DNA from: Isoetes taiwanensis
Taxonomy: Eukaryota; Streptophyta; Lycopodiopsida; Isoetales; Isoetaceae
Assembly (NCBI GenBank): GCA_021234155.1
Contig: JAJEKV010000058.1
Span: 3,794,600-3,858,599 of the forward strand
DNA length: 64,000 nt
Direction: 5' to 3'
Made by a program: the position numbers and the translations under genes. Of the stretch, positions 56,219-64,000 are shown in pieces. The notes beneath the pieces were generated by a model that was given only the letters and a program-made list of their open reading frames with translations, ran no database searches and had not been told where the DNA came from. The stretch's first letter is position 1. Each line of letters begins with the position of its first letter.

Positions 56219-58828
56219 GGATTGATGAAGGAGCGAGTTGCTGCAGAGATCTGGGAGTGTTGCTGGGAGTGCAGAAGAAGCAAGCGGGATTTTCAGGTGG
56301 GGATCAAGCCTTACACCTGGGGTTTTCTAGTGTTTGTATAGCTATGTTGATTTAATAATGATTGCTCTGAACGTAATATAAACTTGGAGTTAAATCATAT
56401 GAGCATGGTCATGAATAGGCATGCATGGTTAATGGATAGCAAGCATATTAACCGATCTAATATTCTCTACTATGTTAATAATTTTAATTGAGATAGAAGA
56501 AGCTGAGATAGCTTAGATTAGCTAGAATCCTTAAAGAATAGATTAAGATTAAGATTGTTAAGCAAAAACCAGCAAAGCAGCAATATCTCTTATTGCATGC
56601 TGTCGTTTGAACGACATGATCTGGCATGATCTTGATGAAGTATAGTGATGAGAAGGGTAAAAGCATGTTAGGGTGTACCACTTTTGGAACCTGCAAAAGT
56701 ACATACACTAGGTACTTCAGAACTGGGTACTTTCTCATTTTTATTTTCATTAAAACTAGTACAAAAGTCCAAAATAAAAGTCAAGGGCGCATTGACATTC
56801 AAAGTTAAGATAAAGATAATGCTACTGGAGATCAAAATATATATAAAAGTTCTAGAATGTACCTTTTATTGAGATATTACACAGGTACCCAGTACCCAGT
56901 CCTGGGTACCTTTTTAGGTACTTTTTTGGTCACTAAATAATACTTTTTAAGGGACACCCTAACATGCTTTTACCCAGAAATCAAGAAAAGCCACCTGAAA
57001 TAGATTGATTTGGGCATCTAACTGGCCGAAATATGCAAAGAAGGCAGAATCAAGAGGTATGCTAGTCAAGACGGCAGTATTTTCATTTGCATGTTGCTGG
57101 CAGAACGGCATAATCTTGCCGATTTGGATGCTTGGAAAGCATGGAAATTGCTCTGAAACTGGCCGATTTGTTAAGGTCGAATTGGCATTAATAGGAAGAA
57201 TCAAGAAGTTAGAGGCAAATTGGGCAGCAAAGAACCTGCTTTTGGGTGGTTAGGAACTGACCCAAAATCACCTGATTTGCGCCACAGGCAGGCCGAAATG
57301 ATCCAAGAAGTCCTAAGAAGGCAAAATCGGGAAGTTCCATGGGCTTCCCATGTTGATTTGATGGCCTGGAGGCCAGATCCGGCAGCGCTAGGTCAAGGTC
57401 GTTCTGTAATGCACGTTAGGGTTAAAACAGAAGAGAAATATTAAAAGTTAGTTATGAAATAATATAGTGATAGGATAAAGAAAAAGCTAAGGTTATAGGT
57501 TTAAAATAAAATATTAAGGGTTAGATTGGAATAAGGAATTGGGCTAGCAATTTATTTAAGATTAAGGGCTAAGTTAAGGAGGGGTATGCTAATGGATATA
57601 AGTATTTATGATTACGGAATGTGTAGTTTAACAAGTTAGCTAGTTATATATTAAAACCTTTGGAGTTCGTTCAATTAAAGAGGAAAAAACACAAGGCATA
57701 GATGTTATTTATGGAGGAAATTGGTAGCGGAAGCATAATGATAGTTAGAACGCTAACGATTAAGCCATTATTATAGTCTTAAATATAGCTGGTAACCTTA
57801 TTGCTTAGTGAACCTTTGAAGATGGTAGATTATCTTTTATTTAATGGCGATGGTTGCATATTGCATTATTGAGGCTATAATAATTATTGAGTCATGGTTG
57901 GACTTTCTCTTGCTATATTAAGTGTGTATTATGGAACTTACTTGATGTTGAGCTTATTAAGGCATGGGTCATACTGATAGTGGATTGTAAGTAATTATTT
58001 ATGGTGTAATTCTTTGATATAGACCTCTGGGGCCGGAGTCTAGGTGCGATGGTCTAGACTCGCGGTTATTGCACAGTGCTATGTAAATGGTATTATTTAA
58101 ACATCGGGCGTTGGTACCGTATGGTACAACGTCATGCACAGTTAAGTGGTCCTTCAATGCTGGACGCAACGTGGATGGGTGTGTACACACGTGGTTACCC
58201 CGCCTCTATGTCACTGGCCTGATCAGCCGAGTTGACCTTGCTCAGACCCAGAGGAATATTGGTTGCAATGATGATGCTATGATTGCTTGGTTATTACATA
58301 TGTGGTCTAGAATATTGGAATTAAGTTGCAATGGTCATGCTTGTTGGACTAATAACCTGGATTGCAGGGGCGAGTCTACGGTAAGGTTAGGTTGTTGTTC
58401 TAGGTTAATGCCTTGTATTGTTGATGCTAGATATGTCCTAGATCCCTGATCCCCACTTAGTCCATGTGACTAACCCCGTGGTTGATGGTGTAAGCAGAGG
58501 TGCGAGATGCTCCGGAAAGTAGCCAAGCTTCGGAAAGGCGAGAGTAGAAGTGTGTGGTTGCTATTCAATAAACCTGATTATTATTACTATTATTATTATT
58601 ATATATGGGCTTGAAGCTATAATTAGTAAGAACATTCAATGTGTGCGGGGGTATTGCTGAGTAATGGGCAAGTATATGTTGGGACCTTAAAATATGTACA
58701 AAGATTAAATTCTTTACCTAAGTATGCATGTATCAATTTCTTGAGTTTCAAGGGTTAAGTAGATCCAACGGTAGAGATCGATGGGATCTCCAGTTATCGA
58801 GAGGTTAACTGGCCAGGACCGTCACAGT

Positions 58829-58840
58829 TGGTATCAGAGC
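58829..58840 (+). other. primer binding site of the second gypsy element
   Basis: TGGTATCAGAGC, the same initiator tRNA-Met type as in the first element, two bases after the LTR end. Confidence 0.9.
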
Positions 58841-58913
58841 AAGGTTCTGGTTAGTGTATTATGAGATTTTTTATTATTGATGATATTTGCTATGGTTTCA
58901 GATTCTTGTAGAG

Positions 58914-60124
58914 ATGAGTTCCCCAGGAGGATCCCCAAGAGGAGCTAGACAGGCTGGTGGAGCTGGGCCTAGTGGAACCCCTTATGTAGCCGATATCTTG
59001 CAGGCTATCTAGCAAGTGTTGCAGCAGAGTGCGTCGCAACAAAAGACAGCAGCTGACAAGGCAGTGGAGAAGGTGCTGAAGGACACTAAGAGGGAAGTAT
59101 TTACTGGAGAGAATGTTACAGGGGATGATGTGGACTCGTGGCTTCGTGGGGTTGAGTTTTATTTTAAACTCATTAATGCTGAAGATTCTGTTAAAGCTGT
59201 ATTGGCTCAAGCAATGTTAGGTGGATTTGCTAGAGTATGGTGGGAGAATTACTTGCGGGACATAAATAAGGTTGCAGAGCAGGCAACTTGACAAGAGTTT
59301 AAGACCGCTTTTGAAGGACACTTTATGCCTCCTGGATACAAAGTAGACAAGATGAATGAGTTTTTGGACCTGACACAAAAAGGGACAATGGTTGAATATA
59401 ACGAGAAGTTCAGAAGGTTGCAGTATCATTGTCCTTTTGAGGAAAGGAGAAGCTCTGTGCTCGATTTATGAAGGGTTTGCAGGTTGATATTAAGAGCACA
59501 ATGTTAGGTGTGTCCTATAAGGATTTGGAGGAGGTATTCAGAATTGCTAAGAATCGTGAATCTGATCTAGCTGAGAAGGCAACTTTGGAGAATGCAAAGA
59601 AGAGACAAGTTCCTTCCTCATGGCAGACTGGTGGACCTACGAGTAGAGGTAGATTTCCTAGTCGGGGAGTTATAGCTGCACAGGCTGTTAGTATGCAGGA
59701 GGGCAGTCAAAATTGAGGATCTCGGCCTATGTATGCACCTTTGAATGATGAAACCAGGGAAAAGTGTATCAACGAGAATCGATGCTTTAGGTGCAGCGAA
59801 GTGGGTCATTATGAACGAGATTGTCCGAGAAGGTGGGTAGATAGTACCGCCTCGTCTGCATGTTCTCAACGTGGAGGGAAAACAAACCAGTGGTCCAGAT
59901 CAAACTCTAGTGATGCTTATGGATGGGGCCAAGGCAGAGGAAACCCAGGCCGAGGTAACAGGAGTGGTCGTGGAGATTTTTGGGACAATAATAGGGGTGG
60001 CAGAGGACATGCTAGAGGAGATAACAGGATTATGGCACAAGGTAACCCTGTAGTTGAAGTTAGGGCTGCTCGAATCACGGACCCTCCTGTGGAAAGAATG
60101 TGCATGTATGCTGCAGTGGACTAG
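58914..60124 (+). pseudogene. gag: gag of the second gypsy element (broken)
   Basis: It begins MSSPGGSPRGARQAGGAGPS, with an in-frame TAG near 59010. The gag domain reads FTGENVTGDDVDSWLRGVEF, RVWWENYL and, after a TGA near 59289, FKTAFEGHFMPPGYKVDKM. It shifts near 59445 to LQVDIKSTMLG, has another stop near 59716, then the zinc knuckle CFRCSEVGHYERDC (about 59785-59826) and a Gly/Arg-rich tail (GRGNRSGRGDFWDNNRGGRG). At least three stops and one shift make it non-functional. Confidence 0.88.
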
Positions 60125-60145
60125 GGCCGTGTAGATAACCAAACT

Positions 60146-60526
60146 GTGGTCATCAGAGTTTCAGGTATTATTCATGGAGTTCCTATTCTATTTCTTATTG
60201 ATTGTGGTAGTACACATTGTTTTATTTCCCCAAGGCTGGCAAAGGAATTAGATTTGAACATGATTAGCCGGGACCCTAGATATGTGGAATTGGCTGATGG
60301 CAAAATTAAGACTTCTTATGCTAAGCTAGACAATCTTGAATTTCAAGTAGGAGATCTTGAGTCCCACACTAGTTTTGAAGTATTGAGCCTAGGGAAGTAT
60401 GATGCTATTCTAGGAATGTCATGGTTGAGGCCATATAAAGCTTGCATTGATTGCGGAGAGCAAATAGTTACATGTCAAAGTCCTAATGGAGATAAGTATG
60501 TGCTGGAAGGATTGCTTCATCATTAG
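60146..60526 (+). pseudogene. aspartic protease of the second gypsy element
   Basis: A 126-codon open stretch with LIDCGSTHCFISPRLAKELD (the active-site Asp, in the DCGST form seen in many gypsy elements), LADGK, and YDAILGMSWLRPYKACIDC. The domain itself is unbroken, but it is separated from gag and RT by stops. Confidence 0.88.
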
Positions 60527-60639
60527 TGGTTACACCTTTGTCCCGGAAAAGTTTTAAGAAACAGATTAAGAAGGGTTGCATAAGAATGGGATGTGCATTG
60601 TTGTTAGATTTATTTTTGGGTACCGCATAGTTACAAGAA

Positions 60640-62105
60640 CAACCTATTGCTCCTGAAATCCAGAAAGTGTTGGATGAGTTTCCTGATGTGTTTCCTAAAG
60701 AATTAACAGAATTGCCTCCACATAGAATGGTAGATCATGAGATAGAACTTGTTCCTGGTGTTGAACCTACATCAAGACCACCATATAGATTTCATGCATT
60801 AGAGATGGCTAAATCGAAAAAATAGTTAGCGGAATTATTGGAACAAGGGTTTATACGGCCGAGTGTTTCTCCATTTGGGGCGCCAGTTTTGTTTGTGAAA
60901 AAGAAAGATGTGACATTAAGGTTGTGTATTAGTGAGCCCATTACTATTAAGGTTTTTCCTCGAAAACCCTTCGGGGCGGGGTTTTTTAATCCTGATAGTA
61001 ATCGGCGTCACTAATGTAGCCCAGGTCATAGACAGGGAAAGAGGGTTTGTAATATAAACCGCACAAAAGCGGCTCATAAACCCCGCACAAATTGTTCAGC
61101 TCAAAGCTGATTGATAACGACGCACCCGTGCACGGCCTTGAAGCCGATCCAAAGCGGGGTGCCGGTATTAATAGAGAAAAGTGAAGCCTTCAGAAAAGGC
61201 TACAATATAAACCAGCACGATGTGATAGTAGCGCCCATGAGGGAGCTCGCCCATGCTACATAAGTCCACGGGCCTCAGGGCACAAGGGACCATAATGTAT
61301 CTATCTATCTATCTATCTCTCTATCTATCTATCTATTGATTACCGCATGCTTAACCAAATTATAGTGAAGAATAGATACGCATTGCCTAGGGTTGATGAG
61401 CTATTTGATCAGTTGGGACAAGCTAAGTACTTTACAAAAATTGATCTACGATCTGGATATCATCAGATCCGGATCAAGGATACAGATATTTATAAGACTG
61501 CATTTAGGACACGCTATGGACATTACGAATTTGTTGTAATGCCGTTTGGGTTGACAAATGCTCCCGCCACCTTTATGCGCCTAATGAATGAGATATTCCG
61601 ACCTTTCTTGGATAAGTTTATATTGGTTTTCTTTGATGATATTTTGGTATATTCCAGGACATTAGAGGAGCATGTGGAACATGTAAAACAGACATTAGCT
61701 ATTTTGCGACAAGAAAGGTTGTATGGTAAGCTATCTAAGTGTTCTTTTGCACAAACTAGATTGGTATACCTTGGGCATGTTATTTCAGAAAAGGGATTGG
61801 AGCCAGATCCTTCTAAGATTGAGGCAGTTAGGGATTCTTATTTGTACTTGGCTGAGTTTGCGTACAACAACACCTATCAAGATTCTATCAAAATGAGTCC
61901 TTTTGAGGCAATGTATGGTAAGGAGTGTCTTTGTCCTCTTAATTGGAGAGATCCTCAATGCAATGTTGAAGCAACTAATGAGGTAGCGGAGGACATGGAT
62001 GCTCAACTGAGGAGACTTCGCCAGAATTTGGCTGTGACACAAAAAACAAAGTTTAAAATGAAACGCACTTATTTGCTGGAAACGCACTTCAAAAGGAATC
62101 TTTGA
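60640..62105 (+). pseudogene. pol: pol of the second gypsy element: RT split by insertion, fused to an integrase fragment
   Basis: RT starts EIQKVLDEFPDVFPKELTEL and runs, with a TAG at about 60823, to [13 protein letters not shown] at 60930. A SINE-like insertion follows. RT resumes at 61338 ([20 protein letters not shown]) and goes through [29 protein letters not shown] and FFDDILVYS to SKIEAVRD at about 61831. There the frame jumps without a break to the C-terminal side of the integrase core ([20 protein letters not shown]). RNase H, the integrase finger and most of the core are therefore deleted. Confidence 0.92.
60931..61337 (+). mobile_element. SINE-like insertion, copy C, (ATCT)n tail, inside RT
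   Basis: About 407 bp interrupts RT exactly between LRLCI and DYRML. It has the CGAAAACCCTTCGGGGCGGG core and GGTTTTTTAATCCTGATAGT box seen in two other copies, and ends in about ten ATCT units (61291-61336). TATT is present at both junctions, a possible 4-bp target duplication. Confidence 0.7.
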
Positions 62106-62639
62106 AAGATTCCCTAAAATTCCCTTAAAAAAGTCCATTTTTAAGATTTTTTTGTGACAGGTGTGACAATTTAAGTAATTTAGGTACCATTTTTGAGGGG
62201 TTGATTGAACATAACTTTCATACAAAAATTTCAAATAGCAATTTTCATCCTCCTAAACTAGAACAAAAAATAATTACTTTTATAAAGTGTAGCAAAAAAG
62301 GGGTAATTAAAAAAATAGCAAGGGTAATAGAGTGACAAAGAAGTGATATATTCATGGTTGTGAAAATTGTACAAAATTATGAACAAAATTGTCAAAAATA
62401 TAGAACATTTTGACAGACGGTCATCATCACTGCTCTTTACTTTTTTTACATGTTTGAGTCATCGGACAAACTTACATTTTTGCAGCAAGATCGGGATGCA
62501 TCTCATCCTCCGACTCATTTAATCCACGATCACTTGAGCCTTCATCCTCGGCTTCACTCTCAAACCTGGATGTACTCGAGCGATCTTCTTCCTCACTTGT
62601 CTACAAGTGAGTCCTCATCATCATCTTTTTGGCCACCTT
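62106..62639. other. non-coding gap
   Basis: AT-rich DNA between the gypsy remnant and the minus-strand transposon relic. No LTR or PPT recognised. Confidence 0.5.
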
Positions 62640-62640
62640 T

Positions 62641-64000
62641 CTAGGTTGTTTGTCTAATCCACATCTTTGACCTTATTAAAGTTTGAGTGACCATACGTAA
62701 CTTATTAGCGGCGGTCGGAACAAAGTCATATGCAAGAACCTTCTTGAGGATAGATCTATGACCGGTACTTGCTTTGGACTTTGCTCTCTTTCCCACTCTG
62801 CTTTTTTTACCATCTCCAAAGTATAACTCCCCTTTGAAAGCAGCGGCAGCATTTGTTCTCATCGGTGCACTTTTAGTTGAGTGGGAATTCCATCCTCTCT
62901 TGTTACCTCCAAGTACTTTAGCTAGCGAGCGGCTTCCCGGACTCATCATTATCAATTTGGGACAGCTATGAGCATTCCTTTACGAATCTACGAGGCCCGA
63001 ACCGGATACTCGAGCAACTTGTTGTCTTTGTGCGTCACGGGGCGGTGTACATGACTCTGTCATCTTCATCGAGCTAGCCAATATCTCTACATGTTCCTCT
63101 TGATTATCAACTTGCGGGGAGAGTTTGCCTAGATGGCGGTTGAATATGGCGGTCTTCGACCTTGTAATGAAGCTTGCAAAATATCACGTTGCGAGAAAAA
63201 AGCTGAGGCCACCATAAAGCATCTGCCTCCCCAAAGTGGTTAGAGCCACATTTGAATACTTGTCTCAATAAAATCCAATGATTTGCTTGAGTCAAATGCT
63301 CTTCCTCCTTTTTACTCTTTGTGATTTCTTTCAAGCTTTTTTAGAGGCATTTGCTCTGCGAGAGAGCATGGAACTAGTATTGGGGATGGTGCGAATGAAT
63401 TGAATACCTGGCTTTGGCTGCCTTTGCAAAGATGTGGCATATTTCTTTCCTTGTAAGATGGCCCCGCCATCTACAAGTGAAATTTTGATCGATCTTTGAA
63501 ATGTAATATTTCTCAAAGGGCTCAATAGCACAGTGACCCAGTTGATCTCTTGAAAAATCCATTCTTTGAAATCATAAGTTTCTTCCAACAACTCGATGTA
63601 CGGACGAGGATTGTAGGAATCTTGGATAACCTCAATCATTCTTTGGTAGGTGAGAGCTTTTTTCGTGCAAGGCGTTTAGAGAACCTCTTGAACATCGATC
63701 AATTTGGTCGTGTGTATGACCAACAACAAGAAACCAATCTTCACCTTCTTGAAGATTTGTTTCTCTACTAGCATAACCGATAAGCAAACAACGCTGATTC
63801 TTATTTTCCCTTGTCGTGTTGTCTAGTCAAGATCTGTAACCCGGTGGTATATGTTCTAGATTGGAAAGAAGCTTATTCAATATTGTGATAGTGAGATTTG
63901 GATCAGCATGAATGTTTGGATAATTAAAAAATGCCTTGCAAGATAGTTTTCCATTAAATACCATAGCACCAACAACATGCGGATGTATGAAATCTTCTTT
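62641..64000 (-). pseudogene. decayed transposon-type protein with GHTHDQID motif (DUF7869-like)
   Basis: Minus-strand text enters at the right edge with HPHVVGAMVFNGKLSCKAFF and NYPNIHADPNLTITILNKLL. It then runs in shifted frames through LD-stop-TTR...ENKNQRCLL and WFLVVGHTHDQIDR (GHTHDQID at 63722-63699), EKYYISKIDQNFTCRWRGHL, RQVFKCGSNHFGEADALWWP, and ends near 62641. An LQxDNxxRENKN block followed by GHTHxxID is the signature of a transposase-like family common in land-plant and animal mobile DNA, which I believe corresponds to DUF7869. Several frameshifts and stops make it a pseudogene. The N-terminal part lies beyond the window. Confidence 0.65.

Larger units (their letters stand above)
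52430..58826 (+). repeat. presumed 5' LTR of the second gypsy element, interrupted by a LINE
   Basis: The right end is firm (...CCGTCACA, then PBS). The left end is inferred from TGTAACGGACC, which mirrors the right end imperfectly. Without the LINE and its duplicated target, the LTR would be about 2.8 kb. No second LTR is in the window to confirm it. Confidence 0.5.
52430..62105 (+). mobile_element. second Ty3/gypsy element, internally deleted, hosting LINE and SINE-like insertions
   Basis: It has a presumed 5' LTR (TGTAACGG at 52430 to CCGTCACA ending 58826), a PBS (58829-58840), decayed gag with zinc knuckle, protease, a split RT, and a fragment of integrase fused directly to RT. No 3' LTR or PPT was seen before the window ends, so the element is truncated or rearranged at its right end. 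A LINE sits inside the presumed LTR and a SINE-like sequence sits inside RT, so two younger insertions date it as old. Confidence 0.85.

Noticed and set aside
1-64000. CRISPR arrays, operons, ribosome binding sites, bacterial terminators
   Set aside because: The sequence is eukaryotic nuclear DNA with introns and plant transposons. No such structures are seen.

Overview
The window is nuclear DNA of a land plant. Its genes are split by GT-AG introns, and it holds plant-type PLS pentatricopeptide (PPR) relics, an L-type lectin receptor kinase, a Tim44-domain mitoribosomal protein, and Ty3/gypsy elements primed by plant initiator tRNA-Met. A large, repeat-rich, seed-free vascular plant such as a fern is my best guess, but that is inference. 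Only two loci look like intact host genes: a ten-exon mitochondrial ribosomal protein mL45 gene (about 11.2-14.7 kb) and a single-exon lectin receptor-like kinase (46.2-48.2 kb) whose catalytic HRD aspartate is asparagine.

Layout. 0-1.2 kb: minus-strand LINE reverse transcriptase, cut by the window edge. 1.3-4.2 kb: a multi-exon coiled-coil/Cys-rich gene of unknown function with an in-frame stop. 5.0-6.1 kb: exon-like blocks of an unidentified minus-strand gene. 11.2-14.7 kb: mL45. 14.7-17.4 kb: unidentified coding fragments. 18.2-20 kb: PPR relics. 22.0-35.1 kb: a complete but decayed Ty3/gypsy chromovirus with both LTRs, PBS, PPT and a TTATT target duplication. 36.4-38.0 kb: the 3' end of a related element. 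39.1-39.6 kb: a LINE RT fragment. 46.2-48.2 kb: the receptor kinase. 52.4-62.1 kb: a second gypsy element whose presumed LTR was hit by a LINE with a perfect 16-bp target duplication, and whose RT is split by a SINE-like insertion. 62.6-64.0 kb: a decayed minus-strand transposon protein with a GHTHDQID motif.

The most remarkable object is the 13-kb chromovirus. Between its primer binding site and gag it carries about 4.5 kb of extra sequence with three additional ORFs. The first ends in a histone H3 fold: from K37 to the stop, every residue position of canonical H3 is accounted for apart from one 2-nt deletion. The pol product ends in a chromodomain. An element family that encodes both a histone H3-like protein and a chromodomain integrase would be unusual, and I know of no described example. 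The leader holds two copies of a GC-rich stem-loop. The LTR starts hold nested inverted repeats that are kept in a diverged relative.

The rest is AT-rich intergenic DNA with several short local tandem duplications and scattered copies of a SINE-like sequence with pentanucleotide or tetranucleotide tails.
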